Source: Prevotella sp. (lineage in GTDB: Bacteria; Bacteroidota; Bacteroidia; Bacteroidales; Bacteroidaceae). Taken from it: a DNA stretch of 43,761 nucleotides. A model generated the notes under the pieces. It had not been told where the DNA came from. It saw only the letters and a program-made list of their open reading frames with translations, and did not search any database. Both the position numbers and the translations under genes were made by a program. Location: the NCBI GenBank assembly GCA_024697645.1, contig JAILFH010000088.1, positions 1-43,761 on the forward strand, in the 5' to 3' direction. This document shows positions 24,169 to 32,981 of the stretch, piece by piece. Position 1 is the stretch's first letter. The number at the start of each line of letters is the position of its first letter.

Positions 24169-24642
24169 TCACTTCTTTTTGATGATGATGGTGATTTTGG
24201 CAAAATGGGGAACGGTTCGCCCTTCCTGTCGAAGCATGTAGATGCGATGTTCTTTTGGATTTTCGCATAGGAGAACAAAGGTCTTTTTGTCGCCTTCTTG
24301 TTGTTCAGAGTAGTTCCCTGTGTGGCTTTCTTCCTTGAATGCCTCACGGAATTTTCCAGCCTGAGTGCCGCGCATTTCGAGCACCTTCACAACTTTCTGC
24401 ACGCGACGTGTCTTTGGGTCGCGGTCAATGACCGACGTGAACTTCGCCGAACCCAGCGTAGAGAAATTTTCCACGAGTTGGTCGATTCGGTTTTGTGCCA
24501 TTGCACTTGCTGACATCAGGAGGCAGAACATCATTGCTGCGACTTTTGCCAGCAGACATGATTTCCTGTCGATGGTCCTTTTGCCATTCATCCTATTTCT
24601 ATTCGTTTCCATCATCGTCGTTTTCTTTAATTTCTTCTTCAT
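24169..24642 (-). CDS. DUF5024 family secreted protein
   Basis: This 157-residue protein has a long basic N-terminus, a signal-like hydrophobic helix (about 31-49, ending ASAMAQ) and a small C-terminal domain with FTSVIDRDPKTRRVQKVVKVLEMRG, HRIYMLRQEG and VTIIIKKK-like ending. This pattern matches DUF5024, a Bacteroidales family of unknown function often near ECF sigma factors. It starts 24 bp after the sigma factor stop. Several Met codons precede the signal helix, so the exact start is uncertain; Met18 is an alternative. It is probably periplasmic or surface-exposed. The operon suggests a signal or target of the sigma factor, which is inference. Confidence 0.75.
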   Translation of the reverse strand: MKKKLKKTTMMETNRNRMNGKRTIDRKSCLLAKVAAMMFCLLMSASAMAQNRIDQLVENFSTLGSAKFTSVIDRDPKTRRVQKVVKVLEMRGTQAGKFREAFKEESHTGNYSEQQEGDKKTFVLLCENPKEHRIYMLRQEGRTVPHFAKITIIIKKK

Positions 24643-24666
24643 TCAATTTGTACCGAAAACCATTTA

Positions 24667-25431
24667 CTATTGTTTCAGTATTTCCTCGATTCGTCTGCGC
24701 TCATCGGGGTCGCTGATGCTTTCGAGCACGTCCGATTCGGCTTCTCTTACAATATTGTGTTCCTTGATAGTCGTCTCAATGTTTTCAGCGCTTGCGAGTG
24801 TCTGCTCCAGTTGTAGGTGAATTTCACGCAGGTTGTCGTTGCGTTCGCCTCCTACAACGATATACGACCCTTCGTAGCGACGTTCCAACCGATAGTTCTG
24901 GAAGGTGCGGAAGCCCCATGTCATAGCAATAACTACTGCCAGAACGGCTGAGACTGCGGCCAGATAGCGCATACGAATCCATCGGCGGGAACGGCTTACT
25001 GTTTGTCGAAGCGCACTTGGCGATGTGCCCGTGAGCATCGCGATCTCCTCATAGTCCATTCCTTCCAGATCGTGCATCTGCAGAATGAGTTTCTGCCGTT
25101 CGGGAAGAGTTTCCACAATGCTTAGCAGTCGAGCCACCTCTTCTTCGTTCTCTGCAGTGGTTTCGTCGTCCTCCATCTCCAGTTTGTCGAAGTCGGAGAG
25201 CGTTTCCGTTCGATGCAGTTGGCGCAGTCGGTTCAGTGCCATATTTCGGACCATTACCTGTGCAAATCCCTCTGCATTACCTATAATCTGTTGTCGGAGC
25301 ATCCAGAGTTTCAGCATCGCATCTTGCACGACATCTTCAGCCTCGTCGCTATCTTTCAGATAACGCGTGGCCAAAGCAACCAACTTCGGTCGAAGGGTAG
25401 GGATGAGATGTTGTAACTCTTCGGAGGTCAT
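24667..25431 (-). CDS. ECF sigma factor fused to a membrane-anchored C-terminal domain
   Basis: Residues 1-150 form an ECF sigma factor. Region 2 contains ATRYLKDSDEAEDVVQDAMLKLW and region 4 contains LPERQKLILQMHDLEGMDYEEIAMLTGTSPSALRQTVSRSR. Residues 155-174 are one hydrophobic transmembrane helix (YLAAVSAVLAVVIAMTWGF). About 80 polar residues follow (KEHNIVREAESDVLESISDPDERRRIEEIL), which would lie in the periplasm. Typical ECF factors stop after region 4. The extension could be an anti-sigma-like tether, and Met154 may mark the start of a once separate gene. It begins 9 bp after the DUF2807 gene stop and precedes DUF5024. Confidence 0.85.
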   Translation of the reverse strand: MTSEELQHLIPTLRPKLVALATRYLKDSDEAEDVVQDAMLKLWMLRQQIIGNAEGFAQVMVRNMALNRLRQLHRTETLSDFDKLEMEDDETTAENEEEVARLLSIVETLPERQKLILQMHDLEGMDYEEIAMLTGTSPSALRQTVSRSRRWIRMRYLAAVSAVLAVVIAMTWGFRTFQNYRLERRYEGSYIVVGGERNDNLREIHLQLEQTLASAENIETTIKEHNIVREAESDVLESISDPDERRRIEEILKQ

Positions 25432-25440
25432 GCGACAGAT

Positions 25441-26325
25441 TTAGTATTTGTTGAGGCCAGAAGTGTCGATTTTCGACGCACCTGAGAGATCTATATCGGT
25501 TCGGTCGGCAGTGCCAGTGATAATGAATTTCGAGGCACCACTATTTGAAGCATTTAAGTATTCGCAATCGACAGCAAGTTGCATTTTTCCTGCGCCACTG
25601 TTCTTTGCTTCCACCTGCCCACCATTAAATTTGATGATACTCTTTGATGCGCCACTGTTCGTGACGTTGAGCGACTGACCTTGTATCGTAAGTTCTTGTT
25701 TCGAGGCACCAGAGCAATTAAGTTTCATATCACCTTTACAAAAGATGTCTGAAGTGAGTTTGCTTGCACCCGTAAGCAATGACTGCAGAGCATTGCAAGA
25801 TAGTTTCTGTACCTTCATGTCCGATGCGCCTGAGCAGTTCAAGGTCATGTCACCGCAACTCATAGAACCCACTGTCAACTTTGAAGCACCCGAGATAGTT
25901 GCGATGAAATCGCCTGTTTTCATACTTTCTACGTTCATACTGACAGCACCTTTTGCTTTCAAGTTGCTGAGTCTTGGCATTGCAATATGCACAATTGGAG
26001 AATCACCATCGCGTGTTACACGTTTCTTCTTCAATACCTTCGTATAGATGTTCAGCGTCTGTCCATTTTTCTCTACGATGGTTTTCACGTTGGGGTTTCT
26101 GCTTTCTTCTACACTGATGCTGTAGTTTTCGCTTTGTGTGATGAAAACTTTTATAAAGCCGCTCACTTCGACCCCATTGAAATCCCTCAGATTGTATTGA
26201 GTCTGAGCCGATGCCAAAAGCACAGTCAGACAACTAATTAACAACGCGGAGAGTCGTTTTCCCCAGTTTGAGTATCGTCTGTTCATTGTAGAACTATGAC
26301 CATTTTGTCTTGAATGATTTCCCAT
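25441..26325 (-). CDS. DUF2807 (GIN domain) beta-ladder protein
   Basis: This 294-residue protein has a signal peptide (hydrophobic core about 30-41, ending ASAQ), then a DUF2807 domain (FNGVEVSGFIKVFITQSENYSISVE). A C-terminal ladder follows in which (S/T)GAS(K/D) recurs eight times at about 20-residue spacing, consistent with a right-handed beta-helix or beta-roll. It is exported, probably to the surface or periplasm; adhesin-like function is proposed for the family but not established. The start may be ATG 26325 or the internal Met14 at 26286. It heads the operon with the membrane-tethered sigma factor and DUF5024. No standard TAnnTTTG promoter was seen upstream, so the sigma factor itself may drive it (inference). 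Confidence 0.8.
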   Translation of the reverse strand: MGNHSRQNGHSSTMNRRYSNWGKRLSALLISCLTVLLASAQTQYNLRDFNGVEVSGFIKVFITQSENYSISVEESRNPNVKTIVEKNGQTLNIYTKVLKKKRVTRDGDSPIVHIAMPRLSNLKAKGAVSMNVESMKTGDFIATISGASKLTVGSMSCGDMTLNCSGASDMKVQKLSCNALQSLLTGASKLTSDIFCKGDMKLNCSGASKQELTIQGQSLNVTNSGASKSIIKFNGGQVEAKNSGAGKMQLAVDCEYLNASNSGASKFIITGTADRTDIDLSGASKIDTSGLNKY

Positions 26326-26440
26326 ATTATTCTAATTTTAATTCCATTTTTGTGGCGTTTTCTATTTATAGTACACATAAGATTTCGATTTGTGACACAA
26401 AATAAATGAAAAAAAATGATGGAAAGGAAAAATTTTTTAC

Positions 26441-26449
26441 TATTTTTGC
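26441..26449 (+). promoter_or_regulatory. -7 element (TATTTTTGC) of the dockerin metallopeptidase-like gene
   Basis: This is a full TAnnTTTGC match. The predicted transcript start lies near 26455, so an in-frame ATG at 26416 is excluded and ATG 26485 is used. Confidence 0.6.
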
Positions 26450-26484
26450 ACCAAATTCATCTCAAACTACAATCTGAAATCAAT

Positions 26485-29400
26485 ATGATACAAATAAAAA
26501 AGTTTGGACTTGCCTTAGTTGCGTGGTTATCTGTGTTTTCGATTCAGGCGCAAACCGATATGACTTCAGCCATCGTCAATCCGGAATTCGACGGGTTGAG
26601 TTTTGCTGGTTGGCAACAGCAGGGATTGTGGTTACAGTCGAATTCGTCGTTTACGGTAAAGTCAAACTATGGCTATGTGGAGCAGTGGGTTGCTTCTCCA
26701 AGCACGCTGCCCGATGCGTTTATTCGCCAAACCCTGACGAATCTCACTCCGGGCCGCTATACGCTTACCGTTGCCGCCCAAAACACGAATGGAGGTGAGG
26801 CTGCCACGGGTGCGGTCATCTTTGCCGACTGGCAGGAAACGGAGGTTACTACTGCAGGCGATTATTCATTGGAGTTTGATGTGCTCACGGGCGACGTGAC
26901 AATTGGTTTCCGCTGTGAAAACTCTACTGCCAACTGGATGGCTTGCGACAACTGGCGACTGACGCAGGAAAGCACAAGCATCAGCTACCTGCGCTCGGGT
27001 CTGACCACACTTATCGAAACGGCTAACACGCTCGCAGCAGAGTCGATGGATGCAACTGTGAAATCTACGCTAACCGCAGCAATCTCTTCGGCAGGCAACT
27101 ACACGTCGAGTAGTTCTTCTTCGGCAATTCAGTCGGTTGCCACAACGCTAAAAGAGGCTATGCTGGCTGCTGAGCGCAGTATCTTTGCGACAAAGACCAA
27201 GACGACGGGAACCGTTCCAACGGTCGTCACTGATACTCGCTATGCTCGCGGTGCTACGATGATTTTCGGACGCAGCACGGTGAGTTCGTCTGCCACAATT
27301 CTGGAGCAGGGATTCTGCTATAGCACAACGAACGAAACGCCAACCGTTGCCGATCCTCGCACCACTCGTTATGTAGAAAACGGCGGACGCATTTATTGCC
27401 TCGATAACCTCGAACCCTCTACCTTATATTATATACGTGCCTATGCGGTCACGACTGACTATGGCGTGGGCTATGGCGACCCCATTCGCGTCTATACGCT
27501 CCCGATGGGTAGCGTCACGTGGAGTTATGGTTACGAAGGCGACGACGATGAAGGTCAGATCAATGCCCGAATCTCACAATCGGCAATGAGTGTTTCTGAA
27601 CTATGGTCGAATCTGACAAGTATCAATGGTGCCAATCTGAGTGTACATTATGCATCGGGTACACCTACTGCAGACTGTTCCTATGGCGGCTATATTCGCG
27701 TTGGACCAACTACAAGTTATCAGGCCACAGGAACCGTATTGCACGAGATGGGACACGGAATTGGCGTAGGAACTCACAGTACTTATTCGGGTGACATTCG
27801 TACAAACAATACTACTGGCTATTGGCTTGGCAAGCGTGCAACGCGTTTCCTTCAGTTCTGGGATAATAGCGACGGAGTTCGACTCTATGGAGATGCTACT
27901 CATCTCTGGGCTTCGGGCGCTGCTCAGAGTCTTTCCTATACGATTAATGGAGCCCACGAAGATGCTCATACTGATGCTTCCTATTACGGAAATTCGCTAT
28001 TGATGCAGGCTATCGTAGAAGATGGACTTGCCCCTGTTAGTAGTAATTTGCAGGGATTGGCTTACACGCTCGATAGCGATGATAAGACGTTCGTGATTCG
28101 CAATAGTGATGAGGAATTTGGTCTTAGAACGTCTTATCTTGTTGATAATGGTGGAACGCTCCAGTTGAAGGAACTTTCCACTACGGAAGCCGCTACGGCA
28201 AGCAACAATGCTCTTTGGACACTGACATTCGACCCAACGAAGCAAACTTACCGTATTAAGAATAAGCAGACGGGGCGATATATCTATTATGCTTCTGACA
28301 ACACGTCTAATGGTTTTAAGGCTTCGACCTCCACTTCGACAGAGTTGGATTTGCGTCTGCAGTTGTCGTTCGTTGATGTTAGTGTTGGATTGACCGATGC
28401 GCCACTGACCTTGGATTGTTATCACATCATGCGAGCCACGAGTTCTCCCTCGCCACAAGCGATGTGCGCTCAGTCGGCAACGATTACGGGTTCAACGTCT
28501 TTCAGCAATACCAATGCTGCAACTGCGCAACGTTGGGTGTTCATAGATGTTGATGAACTTGAGGAAGTGCAGGCGACGATGGATGCAGAGGGTTCAGACG
28601 ACCTTGATGCTTTCGAAATCACTTCGGCAATGGCTCCTTATCTCTGTACGGGAAGTCTGAAGGACTGGACTAATGACGGAATGTACACGAACTATCAGAA
28701 TGGTGGAGCACCTTATTATAATACGACCGATGGTGCCCGTATCGACTTCCCGTTCATTGAGCGCTGGGTAAGTTCGAGCAATAGCCTTGACGACACGAAC
28801 ATTCAACAGACCATTACGGAACTGCCCAACGGCAAATATTATCTTCGCGGTTCGTTCATTGCCTGTAGGCAGGACAATTCTGATGTTGTCATTCAGGGCG
28901 CTACGTTCTGGGCGGGTGACCAGAGCGTTTCGTTGTCTACCGCAAATGGAACCCCGAAACGCTATATGCTGGAAGTAGAGGTTACTGACGGAACACTGAC
29001 CTATGGCGTCGCGTTGAAGTCAACGAATGTCAGTTGGTTCGCTTTCGACAATCTTCAGTTGTACTATGTCGGTACAGAAGACGAATACTATGCACAAGCA
29101 ACGCCTTGTAACCCCGTTCGAGTGCCGCTTTTCAATTCTACGTTTGATAAAAATGTGCTTGATGGCTGGACGCTTGATGGAAATTGGCAAACGATGAATT
29201 CGACTTATGACAACTTCAATCCACCATTTGCAGAATGGTGGGTGAATGCAGCAGCGCAGGCTGACCGTTCGATGAGCCAGATAGTTACTCTTCGCGATGG
29301 AACCTACTCTTTGCAAGCCGCCGTTGAGGCTACCCGACAAGACCAGACGGATCTCACAGTAAGTGGAGTTACGCTGCGTCTTGGTGATGAATCAATCAGT

Positions 29401-29745
29401 TGCCACACCGCAAATGAAGCCCCCGAACTATTCACGGTTGAGAACACCGTAACAGCAGGCGATTACACGCTCGGACTCTTTGTCGAGTCGACTGATGCCA
29501 ACTGGGTTGCTGTAGACAATTACGTTCTGCGTTATTATGGCTCTGGTTCTTCTTTGCTTGGTGACGTCAATCAGGATGGTTCCATCACAATCGCCGATGT
29601 CACTGCCCTCGTGAACATTATTCTTGGGAAATCCGATTCCAGCCTCGACGAATCTACCCTCCTTTGTATTGCCGACATCAATAAAGACGGTTCCATTACA
29701 ATCGCTGATGTCACCGCCTTAGTGAATATCATCTTGGGCAAATAG
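26485..29745 (+). CDS. Large secreted HExxH protein with dockerin repeats
   Basis: This 1086-residue protein has a signal peptide (about 1-23, SIQAQ) and a jelly-roll binding module (about 30-160, NPEFDG to ACDNWRL). An FN3-like domain follows (about 240-340), then a peptidase-like region with LHEMGHGIGVGTH (first His about 420). A segment with RIKNKQTGRYIYY resembles a ricin-type or lectin fold. Two more jelly-roll modules come next (about 680-830 and 840-990, each with ENTNVSWFAFDNL-type endings). The last 60 residues are two dockerin type I repeats (GDVNQDGSITIADVTALVN and DINKDGSITIADVTALVN). The HExxH site suggests a zinc peptidase, but the third His falls one residue later than in the metzincin HExxHxxGxxH motif. 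It is monocistronic. Possible role: glycoprotein or polysaccharide-associated protein breakdown. Confidence 0.8.
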   Translation: MIQIKKFGLALVAWLSVFSIQAQTDMTSAIVNPEFDGLSFAGWQQQGLWLQSNSSFTVKSNYGYVEQWVASPSTLPDAFIRQTLTNLTPGRYTLTVAAQNTNGGEAATGAVIFADWQETEVTTAGDYSLEFDVLTGDVTIGFRCENSTANWMACDNWRLTQESTSISYLRSGLTTLIETANTLAAESMDATVKSTLTAAISSAGNYTSSSSSSAIQSVATTLKEAMLAAERSIFATKTKTTGTVPTVVTDTRYARGATMIFGRSTVSSSATILEQGFCYSTTNETPTVADPRTTRYVENGGRIYCLDNLEPSTLYYIRAYAVTTDYGVGYGDPIRVYTLPMGSVTWSYGYEGDDDEGQINARISQSAMSVSELWSNLTSINGANLSVHYASGTPTADCSYGGYIRVGPTTSYQATGTVLHEMGHGIGVGTHSTYSGDIRTNNTTGYWLGKRATRFLQFWDNSDGVRLYGDATHLWASGAAQSLSYTINGAHEDAHTDASYYGNSLLMQAIVEDGLAPVSSNLQGLAYTLDSDDKTFVIRNSDEEFGLRTSYLVDNGGTLQLKELSTTEAATASNNALWTLTFDPTKQTYRIKNKQTGRYIYYASDNTSNGFKASTSTSTELDLRLQLSFVDVSVGLTDAPLTLDCYHIMRATSSPSPQAMCAQSATITGSTSFSNTNAATAQRWVFIDVDELEEVQATMDAEGSDDLDAFEITSAMAPYLCTGSLKDWTNDGMYTNYQNGGAPYYNTTDGARIDFPFIERWVSSSNSLDDTNIQQTITELPNGKYYLRGSFIACRQDNSDVVIQGATFWAGDQSVSLSTANGTPKRYMLEVEVTDGTLTYGVALKSTNVSWFAFDNLQLYYVGTEDEYYAQATPCNPVRVPLFNSTFDKNVLDGWTLDGNWQTMNSTYDNFNPPFAEWWVNAAAQADRSMSQIVTLRDGTYSLQAAVEATRQDQTDLTVSGVTLRLGDESISCHTANEAPELFTVENTVTAGDYTLGLFVESTDANWVAVDNYVLRYYGSGSSLLGDVNQDGSITIADVTALVNIILGKSDSSLDESTLLCIADINKDGSITIADVTALVNIILGK

Positions 29746-29829
29746 TTTGTAGGAGAGAAGATTCTTCTGATTAAAGAAAAAGAAAGCGACTTAAACGATA
29801 AGGTCTATTCTTCTTCGCAAAAACCTAAG

Positions 29830-29870
29830 GAGCATTGTTCTGTTTCAAATGGAGCAACGCTCTTTTCTTT
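29830..29870 (+). terminator. Intrinsic terminator of the dockerin-HExxH gene
   Basis: GAGCATTGTT (29830-29839) pairs with AGCAACGCTC (29853-29862) with one mismatch and a wobble, followed by TTTTCTTTG. Confidence 0.65.
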
Positions 29871-29884
29871 GTATAAAAAACGCC

Positions 29885-30085
29885 TTGATGAAAGAGAATT
29901 GCCCTCTTGACCGAAGAGAGTAATCCACTTGACCGTAGAGAGTAATGCTTTCGACTATAGAGAGTAATGCTTTTGACCATACAGAGATGTCCTTTTGACT
30001 ATAGAAAGGATACCTTTATAGGGGTATAGAGATGGTCTTTATATAGGTATAAAGGTATGCTCTCTAAGGTCTAAAGATGTCCTTT
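29885..30085. repeat. Degenerate 22-bp tandem array, about nine units
   Basis: Six units of exactly 22 bp run from 29885 to 30016. Most start with TTGAC and contain AGAGAGTAAT near the middle. Three more diverged units of 20-25 bp continue to about 30085. There are no spacers, so it is not a CRISPR array, and 22 is not a multiple of three, so it is not coding. The spacing is about two helical turns, which would place repeated binding sites on one face of the DNA. Confidence 0.8.
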
Positions 30086-30147
30086 ATATAAACGCTTTGC
30101 GTGGAAGTCTTTTTCAAAGCGAAATGGCGCCTTTTTACCAAAAGAAA

Positions 30148-30184
30148 AAAGTCACCACAAACCGAGTTGGTTTGCAGTGACTTT
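30148..30184 (-). terminator. Intrinsic terminator of frdCAB
   Basis: AAAGTCAC (30148-30155) pairs with GTGACTTT (30177-30184) and inner CAAACC with GGTTTG. On the minus strand the stem is followed by TTTTCTTTT. It lies 23 bp beyond the frdB stop. Confidence 0.8.
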
Positions 30185-30207
30185 GTAAAAGAATTGAATT
30201 CAATGGT

Positions 30208-30966
30208 TTAGTCAGCCAGTTTGGCCTTGATGAACTCGCGGTTCAGACGGGCGATGTTGGCGATAGACTCGTTCTTCGGGCAGACAGCCTCGCAGGCGCG
30301 AGTGTTGGTGCAGTTACCGAAACCGAGTTCTTCCATACGCATCACCATCTTCTTAGCACGACGTGCTGCCTCGGGACGACCCTGGGGCAGAAGAGCGAGT
30401 TGAGAAACCTTTGACGAAACGAAGAGCATAGCCGAACCATTCTTACATGCTGCAACGCAAGCGCCACAACCGATGCAGGTTGCGCAGTCCATAGCCTCGT
30501 CGGCATTCTCCTTCGGGATTAGGATAGCGTTAGCATCCTGAGCTTGTCCAGTACGGATAGAGGTGTAGCCGCCTGCCTGAATAATCTTGTCGAATGCACC
30601 GCGGTCAACCATGCAGTCCTTGATGACGGGGAATGCTGCAGAGCGCCAAGGTTCAACAGTGATCACATCACCATCATTGAAGCGGCGCATGTAGAGTTGA
30701 CAGGTGGTAGCACCACGCTCGGTCTTTCCGTGAGGTGTGCCATTGATATAGAGCGAGCACATACCGCAGATACCCTCGCGGCAGTCGTGGTCGAATACGA
30801 ACGGCTCCTTGCCCTCGTTGATTAACTCTTCATTAAGGATGTCGAGCATCTCGAGGAATGAGGTGTCGTCAGGAATATTCTTCATCTCGCGTGACTCGAA
30901 GTGTCCCTTTTCGCGGGGACCATTCTGCTTCCAGTACTTAATAGTAAATGAAATATTCTTAGCCAT
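30208..30966 (-). CDS. frdB: Fumarate reductase/succinate dehydrogenase iron-sulfur subunit
   Basis: This 252-residue electron-transfer subunit has an N-terminal [2Fe-2S] ferredoxin domain ([19 protein letters not shown]) and C-terminal clusters bound by [18 protein letters not shown] and [16 protein letters not shown]. It passes electrons between the heme/quinone subunit and the flavoprotein. It starts 5 bp after frdA and ends at a strong terminator. In anaerobic Bacteroidetes the complex mainly runs as fumarate reductase, yielding succinate; the direction is inferred from the lineage. Confidence 0.93.
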   Translation of the reverse strand: MAKNISFTIKYWKQNGPREKGHFESREMKNIPDDTSFLEMLDILNEELINEGKEPFVFDHDCREGICGMCSLYINGTPHGKTERGATTCQLYMRRFNDGDVITVEPWRSAAFPVIKDCMVDRGAFDKIIQAGGYTSIRTGQAQDANAILIPKENADEAMDCATCIGCGACVAACKNGSAMLFVSSKVSQLALLPQGRPEAARRAKKMVMRMEELGFGNCTNTRACEAVCPKNESIANIARLNREFIKAKLAD

Positions 30967-30971
30967 GATCT

Positions 30972-32954
30972 TTAGTTCTTATAGTTACGTGTTTGTACCT
31001 TGATTGCCTCATACTCGAGATTTTCCTTAATGAGTTCGGGAGCCTTTGTGTCGTCGCCCTGGTATTCCCAGCAGCCGACATAGAAGAAGTTCTCGTCGTC
31101 GCGCTTGGCTTCGCCTTCCTCAGTCTGGTGCTCCTCGCGGAAGTGTCCACCGCAGGACTCTTCACGATGGAGAGCGTCGTAAGCAACAAGTTGACCCATG
31201 AGAATGAAGTCGCGGAGGTGGATAGCCTTATCGAGTTCAACATTGACGCCTTCCTTAGTTCCAGGAATGAAGAGGTTGGAGTCGAATTCCTTCTTCAACT
31301 CACGCATGAGTTTCAGACCTTCTTCCAGACCTTCCTTGGTGCGGCCCATACCCACGTGTTCCCACATGATATGTCCGAGTTCCTTATGGATAGAGTCAAC
31401 AGAGCGCTTGCCCTGGATTCCCATCAGGCGGTCGATTTCCTTCTGAACGCCCTTCTCTGCTTCCTCAAACTCGGGAAGATCGGTAGAAATCTTGCCCCAG
31501 ATTGACTGGTCGGCGAGATAGTTCTGAATGGTGTAAGGCAGTACGAAGTAACCATCGGCAAGACCTTGCATCAGAGCAGAGGCACCGAGGCGGTTTGCAC
31601 CGTGGTCGGAGAAGTTGCACTCACCAATAGCAAACAGGCCGTGGATAGTGGTCTGCAGTTCGTAGTCAACCCAGATACCACCCATTGTGTAGTGGATAGC
31701 GGGGAAGATCATCATGGGCTTGTAGTACTTCACGCCGTTGATTTCCTTAGCGAGGTCGCCGGGGAATACGTCGGTGATTTCCTCATACATCTCGAAGAGG
31801 TTACCATAGCGCTGCATGATCTCGTCGAGACCGAGGCGGTTGATAGACTCAGAGAAGTCAAGGAATACGGCCAGACCTGTGTTATTGACACCGAATCCGT
31901 GGTCGCAGCGCTCTTTAGCGGCACGCGATGCAACGTCACGGGGAACCAGATTACCGAAGGCGGGATAGCGACGCTCCAGATAGTAGTCGCGGTCTTCCTC
32001 GGGAATGTCCCAACCCTGAATCTCACCACTCTGCAGTTTCTTGGCGTCCTCAAGTTTCTTCGGAACCCAGATGCGGCCATCGTTACGAAGCGACTCCGAC
32101 ATCAGTGTGAGTTTCGACTGCTTGTCGCCGTGAACGGGGATACAGGTCGGGTGAATCTGCACGTAAGAGGGGTTAGCCATCAGGGCACCCTTGCGGAAGC
32201 ACTGGATAGCGGCTGTGCAGTTACAACCCATAGCGTTGGTTGAAAGGAAGTAGGTGTTACCATAACCACCAGTAGCGATTACAACTGCATTGGCAGAGAA
32301 GCGATGGAGTTTACCTGTGGTGAGGTCCTTGGCGATGATACCGCGAGCGCGGCCGTCAACGATTACTACATCTTCCATCTCGCAGCGAGTGAGAAGTTTC
32401 ACCTTGCCAAGTTCAACCTGACGGCTGAGTGAAGAGTAGGCACCGAGCAGCAACTGCTGACCTGTCTGACCCTTGGCATAGAACGTACGGCTTACCTGAG
32501 CACCACCGAAAGAACGGTTGGCGAGCATGCCACCATATTCACGAGCGAAGGGAACACCCTGTGCTACGCACTGGTCGATGATGTTGTTGCTGACTTCAGC
32601 CAGACGATATACGTTAGCCTCACGAGCGCGATAGTCACCACCCTTTACGGTGTCGTAGAACAGACGATAAACAGAGTCACCGTCATTCTGATAGCACTTG
32701 GCAGCGTTGATACCACCCTGAGCGGCGATAGAGTGAGCGCGGCGAGGAGAGTCCTGAATGCACAGGTTGATAACATTGAAACCCATTTCGCCAAGAGAGG
32801 CAGCAGCAGAAGCACCAGCCAGACCTGTACCAACAACGATTACGTCGAGTTTCAGTTTGTTCTTGGGGTTCACCAGACGCTGGTGAGCCTTATATTCTTT
32901 CCATTTCTCGGCTACTGGGCCTTGTGGAATTTTGGAATCTAATTGCTTTGTCAT
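30972..32954 (-). CDS. frdA: Fumarate reductase/succinate dehydrogenase flavoprotein
   Basis: This 660-residue catalytic subunit has the FAD dinucleotide fold [17 protein letters not shown] near residue 42, the flavinylation region [13 protein letters not shown], and the active-site [28 protein letters not shown] with a conserved HPT. Later [15 protein letters not shown] and [15 protein letters not shown] follow. It interconverts fumarate and succinate. It follows frdC by 27 bp and precedes frdB by 5 bp. Confidence 0.94.
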   Translation of the reverse strand: MTKQLDSKIPQGPVAEKWKEYKAHQRLVNPKNKLKLDVIVVGTGLAGASAAASLGEMGFNVINLCIQDSPRRAHSIAAQGGINAAKCYQNDGDSVYRLFYDTVKGGDYRAREANVYRLAEVSNNIIDQCVAQGVPFAREYGGMLANRSFGGAQVSRTFYAKGQTGQQLLLGAYSSLSRQVELGKVKLLTRCEMEDVVIVDGRARGIIAKDLTTGKLHRFSANAVVIATGGYGNTYFLSTNAMGCNCTAAIQCFRKGALMANPSYVQIHPTCIPVHGDKQSKLTLMSESLRNDGRIWVPKKLEDAKKLQSGEIQGWDIPEEDRDYYLERRYPAFGNLVPRDVASRAAKERCDHGFGVNNTGLAVFLDFSESINRLGLDEIMQRYGNLFEMYEEITDVFPGDLAKEINGVKYYKPMMIFPAIHYTMGGIWVDYELQTTIHGLFAIGECNFSDHGANRLGASALMQGLADGYFVLPYTIQNYLADQSIWGKISTDLPEFEEAEKGVQKEIDRLMGIQGKRSVDSIHKELGHIMWEHVGMGRTKEGLEEGLKLMRELKKEFDSNLFIPGTKEGVNVELDKAIHLRDFILMGQLVAYDALHREESCGGHFREEHQTEEGEAKRDDENFFYVGCWEYQGDDTKAPELIKENLEYEAIKVQTRNYKN

Positions 32955-32981
32955 AGCGAATTCTTTCTTTTGGTATTAAAC

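Larger units (their letters stand above)
29746..30207. other. Convergent intergenic region with terminators and a tandem array
   Basis: This lies between the ends of two convergent transcription units. It holds the terminator of the dockerin gene (29830-29870), the 22-bp tandem array (29885-30085), a 7-bp hairpin CGCTTTG/CAAAGCG (30093-30121) and the terminator of frdB (30148-30184). No ORF is supported. Confidence 0.7.

Noticed and set aside
26416..26484. Longer N-terminus for the dockerin HExxH protein
   Set aside because: The promoter -7 element lies inside this extension, and the signal peptide begins properly at ATG 26485.
29885..30085. CRISPR array
   Set aside because: The repeats are directly adjacent without spacers, are diverged, and no cas gene is in the window.
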